Positions 1 through 6,310 of a DNA stretch of 64,000 bases are shown here, in pieces. Under the pieces are notes generated by a model that was not told where the DNA came from, did no database searches, and saw only the letters and a list, made by a program, of their open reading frames with translations. Each line of letters starts with the position of its first letter. Position 1 is the stretch's first letter. A program made the position numbers and the translations under genes. The DNA is from an uncultured Lachnospiraceae bacterium (GTDB lineage: Bacteria > Bacillota > Clostridia > Lachnospirales > Lachnospiraceae): the NCBI GenBank assembly GCA_910579865.1, contig CAJTXA010000010.1:1-64000 (forward strand), read 5' to 3'.

Positions 1-37
1 GCAAAAGGAGGATGAGGAACTCAAAAAAGCAGCATAA
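1..37 (+). CDS. 3' end of an unidentified gene (partial)
   Basis: Frame 2 of the first 37 bases reads QKEDEELKKAA followed by a TAA stop. The charged, helical character fits a protein C-terminus, and the frame has no competing explanation. Too little is present to name a product. It would converge on the truncated parB at 142-576. Confidence 0.3.
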   Translation, partial: QKEDEELKKAA

Positions 38-141
38 TCTTTCGACTTTTTTTGTCCAAAGTATTGACATAGATCCACATCTCCTTTGCTCTTTCACTTG
101 ATAGTATAGATTGTTCAACTTTTCTTGTCCACACTTATATA

Positions 142-576
142 CTAACACCACTTCATCCGATAGGCTTTTGCCTTTTCACTTGGAAAAAGGTTTTCTCTTT
201 GTAAATTCGAATCCACCATCAAAATGATGGCTTCCTCTTCGCTATACTTTCGAATGATAGCCGGAATCGTGGTTTTTCCTGCTAATTTCGAAGCATACCT
301 TCTTCGATGTCCTGCGATCATTTCATATCCGCCTTCTGCTCTCTCTCGAACCAGAATCGGAGAAAGCACTCCATATGCCCGAATACTTTCTGCCAATTCT
401 TCCATTTCTTCATCCTCACAAACATGAAAAGGATGATTCGGAAAAGGGTATAATTCTTCTAATGATACTTCTAAAATAGGTTCTCCTTGGACTGCTTCTG
501 ATTCTGTTTGAAATAACTCTTCAAAACTTTTCAGATGAATTTGCTTGGCACTACTTTTCTTCTCAGATAAGTTCAT
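142..576 (-). pseudogene. parB: ParB/Spo0J N-terminal domain, truncated
   Basis: ParB proteins bind parS sites and work with ParA to segregate DNA. The 144 residues contain the ParB/sulfiredoxin-like core: a region around 37-50 (VSLEELYPFPNHPF), the SIRAYGVLSPILV helix and strand (about 64-76), the GHRRRYAS box (about 89-96) and NLQRENLFPSEKAKAYRMK (about 124-142). In full-length ParB this last motif leads into the helix-turn-helix and dimerisation domains; here the frame ends two codons later (WC, stop). Protein length is about half of the usual 280-300 aa. Start overlaps the parA stop (ATGA). I infer loss of the 3' half by deletion or rearrangement, so parS binding is unlikely. A deliberately short N-terminal-only ParB cannot be excluded. 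Confidence 0.75.
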
Positions 577-1406
577 CTGTGAAATCCTCCTTTCTTCTCT
601 TTTCCATTCAAAGAAATAAGAAATTCTTCCGTAAAAGAATGATAGGCAGAAGCAACTTTTCCTTTTGGATCATGTTGATAGATGCTTTTTCCTTCTGCCG
701 CACTTTCTGCTGCTCGAACGGATAGGGGAATCGTGGTGTGAAAGATGGTAATATTTTTTCCATAGGCTTCCTGTAACAAGGTTTGAATCTCTTTTGCATA
801 ATTGGTTCGATAATCCATCATGGTGAGTAAAATTCCCTCAATTTCTAATTTAGGATTAATTTGTTTCTTTACCCTGCTAATAGTTCGGATTAACTGTTGA
901 AGCCCCTTTATGGGTAAATAGGCGGCTTGTACAGGGATTAGGATTCGATCTGCAGCCGCTAATGCATTGATGGTAAGCATCCCAAGAGAAGGCATACAGT
1001 CCAAAAGAATATAATCATAGTCTTTTCGAACCAATTCAATATAACGTTTTAATGTCATCTCTCGGCTCATCACATTGACCAGTGATACTTCCAAACCAGA
1101 TAATTCAATATTACTTGGCATCAGATCCACACCTTCCTTATGATGTAAAATTCCTTTGGTGGGTTCGATTGCTTCTTCACAAAGTAACTCTCCCATCACT
1201 GTTGCTAAGGTTACTTCGAAAATATCAGAATCGTGATAGCCTAAACTAGCAGTTAAACTTCCTTGTGCATCCACATCCACTAACAATACTTTCTTTCCTT
1301 GTTGAACCAATCCGATGCCTAAATTACTTGTAGTGGTGGTCTTTCCCACTCCTCCTTTTTGATTTGCCACAGCAATGACACAAGCATCTTGTACGTTTTC
1401 ACTCAT
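573..1406 (-). CDS. parA: ParA/Soj family partition ATPase
   Basis: A 277-aa P-loop ATPase of the ParA/MinD group, which polymerises or forms gradients on DNA to move ParB-bound partition complexes. The deviant Walker A motif ANQKGGVGKTTTTSNLG lies near residues 14-30, the A' motif VLLVDVDAQGS near 40-50, and the Walker B segment YILLDCMPSLGML near 131-143. Length is normal for chromosomal Soj-type ParA. A GGAGGAAGAGAAG ribosome binding site precedes the ATG. It overlaps the following parB by four bases, the usual translational coupling. The parB partner is truncated, so the pair probably no longer works as a partition cassette; origin from an integrated plasmid or conjugative element is likely. 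Confidence 0.9.
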   Translation of the reverse strand: MSENVQDACVIAVANQKGGVGKTTTTSNLGIGLVQQGKKVLLVDVDAQGSLTASLGYHDSDIFEVTLATVMGELLCEEAIEPTKGILHHKEGVDLMPSNIELSGLEVSLVNVMSREMTLKRYIELVRKDYDYILLDCMPSLGMLTINALAAADRILIPVQAAYLPIKGLQQLIRTISRVKKQINPKLEIEGILLTMMDYRTNYAKEIQTLLQEAYGKNITIFHTTIPLSVRAAESAAEGKSIYQHDPKGKVASAYHSFTEEFLISLNGKEKKGGFHR

Positions 1407-1484
1407 CTTCTCTTCCTCCTGCCTATTATTTCTTTCCCTTATCTATCCTGTATTTCCCATCCTTTTTGTTAAACTAGCCTTTTT

Positions 1485-1934
1485 CTATTTCATTCCATCT
1501 TCGCATCTTATGGTATTACAATATTCTGGATAACGAATCTGAATTGCCTGCCAAAAATAAGGGGCATAGGAACAACAAAACAATTCCTCTATGGTATATT
1601 GTCTGCACTCACTGATTTGTTCCTCTGTATCCTCATAATCCAAAATACTTGGTGTATAGTTACAATAAAGATTAAATGCCATTCGAACAACTTTACTGCT
1701 GCTATTGGTCAGCCAGCCTTCCTGAAGACACTTCGTTTTTACGTTTCCTGTTTTAAAATCATAAATCTGACTGATATTTCTTCTGGTATCCTGACTGATG
1801 CCAAGACAATACAGTAATGCTTTATGACATTCATCCTGATACCGAACTTTTTTCAAATTCTCATCATAAAATTTTTTATGTTCCTCATCACGAAAAAGAA
1901 TTGCTCTCTCTGTTTCTAACATGGTATGACTCAT
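1485..1934 (-). CDS. DUF6075 family protein
   Basis: A 149-aa protein of unknown function. The central part (HKALLYCLGISQDTRRNISQ and the downstream GWLTNSSSKVVRMAFNLYCNY) matches my memory of the DUF6075 family of small Firmicutes proteins found on plasmids and integrative elements. I place the start at the second in-frame ATG (MSHTMLETERA), because a GGAGG site lies about eight bases upstream of it; the upstream 13 codons have no such site. It sits next to parA/parB in the same direction, supporting a mobile-element origin. No catalytic motif is visible. Confidence 0.6.
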   Translation of the reverse strand: MSHTMLETERAILFRDEEHKKFYDENLKKVRYQDECHKALLYCLGISQDTRRNISQIYDFKTGNVKTKCLQEGWLTNSSSKVVRMAFNLYCNYTPSILDYEDTEEQISECRQYTIEELFCCSYAPYFWQAIQIRYPEYCNTIRCEDGMK

Positions 1935-1971
1935 CTCTTTTTCCTCCTGTTTTTTCTTACTTGACCATAAC

Positions 1972-2018
1972 AAAAAGGATATCTTCTAAAAATATTTTTA
2001 GAAAATATCCTTTTTCGT
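1972..2018. terminator. Long bidirectional hairpin upstream of the DUF6075 gene
   Basis: Arms AAAAAGGATATCTTCTAAAAA and its near-complement ending TAGAAAATATCCTTTTT form an A/T-flanked hairpin. Either strand ends in a T run. It lies between the CRISPR remnant and the DUF6075 ribosome binding site, so it can stop minus-strand transcripts before that gene or act as its leader. Confidence 0.45.
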
Positions 2019-2147
2019 ACAAAATAATTAAATCAGACTTGTACCTTATTCTACGTATTATCATAAATTATAACGTATTATAAGTTGAAAATTTGTTGCA
2101 ATTTTGTTGCAAAATTTCTTTCTTGTACCTTGAAACTCTTGATTTTA

Positions 2148-2249
2148 CTGGTTTTGTTTGTTCAATGATTAGTATGATATAATAAGCAGAAGGCAATGCT
2201 TGATGATATTCACGTCGTAGTTCCCTTATATCTTTTGGTATGATATAAT
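2148..2249 (+). CRISPR. Detached trailer end of the CRISPR array
   Basis: Bases 2214-2249 are a perfect copy of the 36-nt repeat of the main array at 6311-7995. They are preceded by a 30-nt spacer (2184-2213) and, before that, by a degenerate repeat (2148-2183) in which only the last 12-13 bases (GTATGATATAAT) match. A degenerate terminal repeat is typical of the old, distal end of an array. The stretch is cut off from the main array by about 4 kb of inserted DNA. The rest of 1974-2316 shows no gene. Confidence 0.93.
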
Positions 2250-2273
2250 CCTTTTCTTAACTTTATCAAAAAC

Positions 2274-2300
2274 AGAAAGCCACTGAAATAGTGACTTTCT
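2274..2300 (-). terminator. Rho-independent terminator of the DUF2442 gene
   Basis: Inverted repeat AGAAAGCCACT / AGTGACTTTCT with a GAAAT loop, followed on the minus strand by a T-rich tail (CTGTTTTTG). It stands 17 bases after the DUF2442 stop codon. Confidence 0.7.
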
Positions 2301-2316
2301 ATAATTTAAAATTTAT

Positions 2317-2571
2317 TTATTTCTGTAATTTCCCGTTTATCCTCAATTCCTCACTTGCTAAATCTATTTTATCATTCCAACTAACCCCATATCCCCCTAA
2401 ATCAACTTTCACTTGCTGAAAAAGTCCTTTAATGGTCTTGAGATCATTAAACACTTCCCACTTTTCAAATAAAGGTTTTATATCATATTCCGTTTTTATC
2501 CCATCTGTAAAAGTCACAGACAAAATAAAGTTATCTTTCGGCTCAACGCCTTTCACTTTGTAAAACATCAT
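2317..2571 (-). CDS. DUF2442 domain protein
   Basis: About 84 aa (MMFYKVKGVEPKDNFILSVTF at the start), with the DUF2442 pattern: short beta strands, a TDGIKTEYDIKPLFEKW core and a final GYGVSWNDKIDLASEELR segment. The family has no firmly established activity; DUF4160 and DUF2442 genes commonly travel as a pair, and many annotators suspect a toxin-antitoxin-like relation. The start is chosen from the AGGAGG site just before tandem ATG codons; the second ATG (2568) is equally possible. It is the second gene after DUF4160 and is probably controlled by the operator at 2923-2940. Confidence 0.8.
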   Translation of the reverse strand: MMFYKVKGVEPKDNFILSVTFTDGIKTEYDIKPLFEKWEVFNDLKTIKGLFQQVKVDLGGYGVSWNDKIDLASEELRINGKLQK

Positions 2572-2600
2572 TACACCTCCTGCGGCAGCCAGCCGTTGGA

Positions 2601-2855
2601 TTACTCCAACGGCGGCAACTCTACAAAATTTTGTGTTTCCCAAATTTTAAGAAGTGCATCTCGGTTTTGGCTAGTCCATTCCTCAACCATTTTTAATGCT
2701 CTTCTTGGCAAATCTCCAACCAGCATTTCACCCGTTCTAATGTCGATTTCTGCTAAATACTCTCCGTAAATAACATGGAAATGCGGTGGGTTATGCTCTG
2801 CCTGTCTAAAATACATTTTGATTACGATTCCATAGAACCTTGATATTACCGGCAT
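2601..2855 (-). CDS. DUF4160 domain protein
   Basis: An 84-aa protein starting MPVISRFYGIVIKMYF, with the family signature around residues 19-28 (EHNPPHFHVIYGEY) and the later GDLPRRALKMVEEW segment. DUF4160 is a small family of unknown function, usually next to DUF2442, as here. I use the internal ATG at 2855, preceded by GGAGGG; the longer reading frame starts inside the promoter. The gene is first in a two-gene unit driven from a promoter at 2918-2946 (TTGACA, 17 bases, TATATT). Confidence 0.82.
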   Translation of the reverse strand: MPVISRFYGIVIKMYFRQAEHNPPHFHVIYGEYLAEIDIRTGEMLVGDLPRRALKMVEEWTSQNRDALLKIWETQNFVELPPLE

Positions 2856-2917
2856 TTTATACACTCTCCCTCCTTTCTTCTTCAGGATTATTGCCCTTGT
2901 TCCCTTTGGACAATTAT

Positions 2918-2946
2918 AATATATCACATATTTATGTGATTGTCAA
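2918..2946 (-). promoter_or_regulatory. Promoter of DUF4160-DUF2442 with 18-bp operator in the spacer
   Basis: On the minus strand TTGACA (2941-2946) and TATATT (2918-2923) are 17 bases apart. The spacer is filled by the palindrome ATCACATAAATATGTGAT (2923-2940 on + as its complement). The same palindrome lies in a second promoter at 3292-3320. Binding there should block RNA polymerase. The operator overlaps the last codons of the HTH gene. Confidence 0.75.
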
Positions 2947-3196
2947 TAGATTTTTCACATATTTTTGAGATTATTTTTTCTCTGTCCTCTTCCGTTTCCA
3001 CAAATTTAATTATATCCCGTGGTTGCATTTCCAAAACGCAACAAAGGCGGTTTAGCACTTCCAAAGATATTTTTGTATCACCATTTCTAAATTTACGCAT
3101 GGTATCCTGCCCAAAAATCCCAGTATTTTTTGCCGTTGTGGTATTTATCCCAACATTTGCCAGTTCCGCTATTATATCTATTTTATATTGTAACAA
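2924..3196 (-). CDS. XRE-like helix-turn-helix regulator
   Basis: About 90 aa. Residues near 20-60 form a Cro/XRE-type DNA-binding fold (NTTTAKNTGIFGQDTMRKFR, then ISLEVLNRLCCVLEMQPRD), as in YozG-like regulators. I place the start at a TTG codon 10 bases after AGGAGG; no ATG is available. A consensus promoter (TTGACA at 3253-3258, 17 bases, TATAAT at 3230-3235) drives it. Identical 18-bp palindromes in the promoters on both sides make it the likely repressor of the DUF4160/DUF2442 genes and of the + strand gene at 3367. Binding is inference. Confidence 0.75.
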   Translation of the reverse strand: MLQYKIDIIAELANVGINTTTAKNTGIFGQDTMRKFRNGDTKISLEVLNRLCCVLEMQPRDIIKFVETEEDREKIISKICEKSIDNHINM

Positions 3197-3229
3197 TATG
3201 CTTCCACCTCCTTTCAAAACCCTATTTTT

Positions 3230-3258
3230 ATTATATAATGATGTGCTGATTTTGTCAA
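3230..3258 (-). promoter_or_regulatory. Consensus promoter of the HTH regulator
   Basis: TTGACA at 3253-3258 and TATAAT at 3230-3235 on the minus strand, 17 bases apart, both hexamers perfect. It lies 34 bases before the inferred TTG start. The spacer holds only a single CACAT half-site, not the full palindrome. Confidence 0.75.
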
Positions 3259-3291
3259 TAAAATTTTTCTCAAAAAAATGTGATTTAAGTG

Positions 3292-3320
3292 TTGATAATC
3301 ACATAAATATGTGATATTAT
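3292..3320 (+). promoter_or_regulatory. Promoter with 18-bp operator, facing the interrupted + strand gene
   Basis: TTGATA (3292-3297), a 17-base spacer and TATTAT (3315-3320). The spacer is the palindrome ATCACATAAATATGTGAT (3298-3315), the reverse complement of the copy at 2923-2940. Its exact fit between the hexamers argues for repression by the adjacent HTH protein. Confidence 0.75.
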
Positions 3321-3366
3321 AATTACAGAAACAAGGAAACAACAAACCAAACAGGAGGGAATTAAT

Positions 3367-3534
3367 ATGACAAATTATATCAAAAATTTAATTGAAGAAA
3401 GACCAGCAACAGATAGTTACAAGTACATGCTTTTAGACAGAATGATATTGTCAATATCAGTTGACACTTTTATTACAAGGATATCCATACCTAAGTTGCA
3501 GCATCCAGAGATTTATAATATCTCTGTCGTTTGA
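3367..3534 (+). pseudogene. 5' remnant of a mobile-element protein (LPD11-like), cut by an IS
   Basis: An ATG with AGGAGGG upstream opens a frame beginning MTNYIKNLIEERPATDSYKY, followed by MLLDRM. The first 27 codons precede the IS3 end at 3449; the rest of the 55-codon frame is IS sequence. The opening resembles the LPD11-type domain of conjugative-element proteins (YKYMLLxRLQSDC pattern), from memory. The rest of the gene is not found beyond the other IS end, where CRISPR sequence follows, so it was lost and not merely interrupted. Confidence 0.55.
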
Positions 3535-3550
3535 CCATAGGAGGGAGCCC
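3491..3550 (-). pseudogene. 3' end of IS3 orfB, separated by the nested IS
   Basis: On the minus strand this reads on from the orfB frame: GLPPMVKRQRYYKSLDAAT then TAG, a standard IS3-family transposase C-terminus. Joining it to 5012-5871 after removing one duplication copy gives 909 bases, an exact 302-codon frame plus stop, so the interruption was clean. Confidence 0.85.
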
Positions 3551-5011
3551 CATAAGCGCGAACTTAACGAAGCAGTCCTGGTAAAACTGCTGAATGGAAC
3601 ACATCATTTTGGTTTATCCGCCGCCGTTGTTTTTTGATAAACAGCGAGTATATTTTTTATCTGTCAGGTCTAAAAATAGACTCCACGATAAGCACAGAAT
3701 ATCTGTTATCTGTATGAACGAAATTTTACATCTTTCGTAAACAGACTGAGAGCATTCCTGTTTTTCCGCAAGAAAGCATTCTGCCTGGAATGACTGACGT
3801 TCCACTATCGTCCATATAATTAGCCATAGCAGGGTTTCTGTTTCAGCATAAGTGCTGCTGCCTGCTTTTATGGTATGTATGGAAAAATTCTGCTTGAAAC
3901 GTTTAAACAATAGCTCCACCTGCCAGCGACTCCTATACAGATGTATGATTTCTTCACCACAGTATTCCTTCCCAAGAGATGTAACAAGTGTGATCCATCC
4001 GGCGCTAAGCAGCGTTTCTGCTTGGATCTGGTGCTGGTTTTTCGAAGCTTTCCGGGTTTTGCGTTTCCTTGCCTTTGCTGCTTGTTCGTTTGGGAGTCTG
4101 TAGGCGATTACCCGTATAAAGCCTGTTTTCCCCTTATATCTGCAAAAACCGAAAACATCGATCCACTCCATATGCTTTTCCTCTGCTTTTTTCAGAAGGG
4201 TTGTCAAGGAGATTTTTTCCCCTTCTGTATGATACAAACAGAAGTTTTTTGGTGTGATGCGCAGAATTACGTCTGCGCCCTGCTCCTGTGCGTAAATAAA
4301 ATTTTGTGCTGTCCCATATACGGCATCCGCCATAATAAGGTCTCCTCTTTTCATCGAAAAATGAGCCAGGGATTCTGCTGTATGCTGATCGGAAACCTTT
4401 ACTTGTTTCATCCTGTTTTCATTTAATGAATAACATAGATGGATACGCTGCTGATTCTGCTGTTTCCCATCCTGACGGATGATAGATGTATCCACCAGGA
4501 GAACATTTTTCACACCATCAAAAGCAGAACTATCCGTTACCGGAAGAAAGGCGGAAAGCAGGGAATGGAGTATTTCACGCAGGAAAGGCGCAGCTTTGGA
4601 AAAATGCTTCCGCCAGGCAGTGTCAGATATGGCGGAAATTCCAAGGGCACAGGCAGCGTCAGCAAGGATACGGAATGAAAAATTTGAGCTGGCGTAGAGA
4701 AACAAAATTCTCAGCAAGTCAATGCAGGAACATACGCTGCGTTTTCTCTGTAGGGCGCCAGTGCGTTTCGCTATTTCATCCATATGCTGTGGCAGGTGTG
4801 GAAGGATTTTATTGTCCCAGTTTTTAAAAACTTCTTGTATTTCGCTGTTTAATTTATTAAAATCATTTTGCAAATTCATGATAATCCTCTTTTGGTAAAT
4901 TTTTTCACAAAATTATTTTACACGAAAGAGCGTCTGTCATGAATTTTTTATTTTATAAATCTTCTACAATATTCACTTTTTGTATCGTTTTTCATTAAGT
5001 TCGCGCTTATG
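3551..5011 (-). mobile_element. IS4-family (IS231-like) insertion sequence, complete
   Basis: Terminal inverted repeats CATAAGCGCGAACTTAA at 3551-3567 and its complement at 4995-5011, extending with one mismatch to about 21 bp. The flanks carry an 11-bp direct duplication, GGAGGGAGCCC, at 3540-3550 and 5012-5022. Ends beginning CAT and containing AACTTAA, an 11-bp duplication and a GGG...CCC target are known traits of the IS231 group. It contains one transposase gene and is inserted in IS3 orfB. Perfect ends suggest it could still move and is the youngest insertion here. Confidence 0.9.
3614..4879 (-). CDS. IS4-family DDE transposase
   Basis: A 421-aa transposase. The DDE residues are visible: D in NVLLVDTSIIRQDG (about 129), D in DLIMADAVYGT (about 185) and E in the YRSRWQVELLFKRFK signature (about 320), which is the Y-(2)-R-(3)-E-(6)-K motif of IS4 transposases. 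The frame is open from end to end and fits between inverted repeats at 3551 and 5011, so it is probably active. Cut-and-paste transposition is the family mechanism. It has no functional link to its neighbours; it merely landed in an older IS3 copy. Confidence 0.93.
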   Translation of the reverse strand: MNLQNDFNKLNSEIQEVFKNWDNKILPHLPQHMDEIAKRTGALQRKRSVCSCIDLLRILFLYASSNFSFRILADAACALGISAISDTAWRKHFSKAAPFLREILHSLLSAFLPVTDSSAFDGVKNVLLVDTSIIRQDGKQQNQQRIHLCYSLNENRMKQVKVSDQHTAESLAHFSMKRGDLIMADAVYGTAQNFIYAQEQGADVILRITPKNFCLYHTEGEKISLTTLLKKAEEKHMEWIDVFGFCRYKGKTGFIRVIAYRLPNEQAAKARKRKTRKASKNQHQIQAETLLSAGWITLVTSLGKEYCGEEIIHLYRSRWQVELLFKRFKQNFSIHTIKAGSSTYAETETLLWLIIWTIVERQSFQAECFLAEKQECSQSVYERCKISFIQITDILCLSWSLFLDLTDKKYTRCLSKNNGGG

Positions 5012-5871
5012 GGAGGGAGCCCCTTATTTGCAGAGCATATCCTCCTGTTGTTCCAATAACTGATGAAGTATCTCCAAATGAGGGTTTTCAATTCCTCTAT
5101 ATTCATTTCCTCAGTATGATAACGTCCATAGAGGAGTTCCTCTTTCATCCGCGCCCACATGCTCTCGCAACGGGCATTGTCATGACATCGTCCTCCTGCA
5201 CTGTTCATACTTTGAAGAATGCCGTATTTATGAACCACTTTACGATAGGTTTCGCTGGTATACTGTGTTCCGCGGTCTGAATGTATCACGGCTTCACGGA
5301 GTGCCGGATACGATCGGACAGCGTTCTCAAGTGTCTGTCTGCACAGTGCCGCTTTCATGTTCGTATCCATTGCCAGTCCGAGGACTGCAGTGTCAAAACA
5401 GTCAAATATGGCGGACACATAGAGTTTCCCATCTTTTGCTTTTATTTCGGTTATGTCTGTAATGCATTTTTTTAATGGCTCTGCAGACGTGAAATCCCGT
5501 TTCAACAGGTCATCGGATTTGTGTGCCTCACGGTCAGCCTTTGTAATCCCGTTTGGTTTGCGCTTTGGACGGTGGCTGAGTCCGATTTTCTCCATGATGC
5601 GGTAAACGGTCCGCTCTCCGGGTATGCGGACGCCTTCTGGCTGTTTCAACAAAAGCACCTGATACATACGAATTCTTCCATAAGTGTCATTGCATTCATC
5701 TTCTGCCACAATTGCCCGCATAGCGTCCGCCAGATCCTGATATTTCCACGAACGGTCTTTGTTTGCCAGATAGTTATAAGATCCCTGCCGTGTCACTTTC
5801 AGCATCCGGCAGTAGAAAGAAATTTTTCCTTTGATAACGCCGTCCTTCGTTTTTAAGGCAATAAACATCAT
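4948..5871 (-). pseudogene. IS3-family orfB transposase, C-terminus replaced
   Basis: The frame encodes an IS3 integrase-type transposase: an N-terminal HTH_21-like region, then the rve core with D in CITDITEIKAKDG (about 135), D in VIHSDRGTQYTS (about 198) and E in HDNARCESMWARMKEEL (about 234). Residues up to about 287 (ending NKGLPP) are genuine; the last 20 residues come from the end of the nested IS. The authentic C-terminus is at 3491-3550. The catalytic core survives, but the C-terminal region is altered. In intact elements OrfAB forms by -1 frameshifting at the orfA/orfB overlap (AATGATG at about 5868-5872). Confidence 0.85.
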
Positions 5872-6182
5872 TCTCTGCCCCTTGCAAACTTCCGACGGCT
5901 GACGGCGAAAAAAGCGCTTGCTTCCTCAAGGAATTCGTTTTCTTCCTTTAAACGGCGGATTTCTTTTTCCTGCTCCTTGACCTGCCTGCGCAGGAGAGTG
6001 AGTTCTTCCGCCAGATTCATGGCTGTCTGTGGTGTATGCGATCCGGAACCAATGTCCAGCCGTCCTTCCCTTGCGGCTTTCATCCATGTATACAAGGTGT
6101 TTTCAGGGATTCCCAATTCAGCAGCCGCTTTTGCCCCGCCAATTTCCTTTGCGAGCTTTACCGCCTGAATTTTGTACTCCAT
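5868..6182 (-). CDS. IS3-family orfA (HTH protein)
   Basis: A 104-aa protein with an HTH_Tnp_1-type N-terminus (EYKIQAVKLAKEIGGAKAAAELGIP, broken here for length: helix at 2-14 and recognition helix near 20-34, ENTLYTWMKAAREG) and a leucine-zipper-like coiled coil at about 58-88. It binds the IS ends and pairs with orfB. The good ribosome site (GGAGG at about 6218) precedes an ATG whose frame is off by one in a run of seven A residues; with eight A residues the frame would read MEKKQRNYD and enter this ORF. So the original start may have been lost by slippage, leaving the weak internal ATG at 6182. Confidence 0.8.
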   Translation of the reverse strand: MEYKIQAVKLAKEIGGAKAAAELGIPENTLYTWMKAAREGRLDIGSGSHTPQTAMNLAEELTLLRRQVKEQEKEIRRLKEENEFLEEASAFFAVSRRKFARGRE

Positions 6183-6310
6183 GTCATAGTTTCGTTGTTT
6201 TTTTCCATTTTAATTGCCTCCGTATTTCTCTTTGATTATACATTAAATCCTTGCATATAAGGTGTCAATTAAAATGATACAACATCAATGAATGAATGTA
6301 TAAAATACAT

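Larger units (their letters stand above)
3449..6281 (-). mobile_element. IS3-family element (IS150-like) containing a nested IS4-family element
   Basis: Imperfect terminal inverted repeats: the left end begins TGTCAATATCAGTTGACAC at 3449 and the right end, read inward, begins TGTATCATTTTAATTGACAC from 6281. Both continue to a shared CAAGG. Two overlapping reading frames (orfA, orfB) with a DDE integrase core are typical of IS3. Removing the nested element at 3551-5011 and one 11-bp duplication gives an element of about 1.36 kb. I see no matching 3-5 bp duplication at the outer ends (ATAT versus ACAT), which points to recombination or deletion after insertion. Confidence 0.85.

Noticed and set aside
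2940..3314. 124-codon + strand frame over the HTH gene
   Set aside because: Antisense to a conserved regulator. Its end merely reads the operator palindrome.
3941..4426. 161-codon + strand frame over the IS transposase
   Set aside because: Antisense to a transposase with intact DDE motifs; no start signals.
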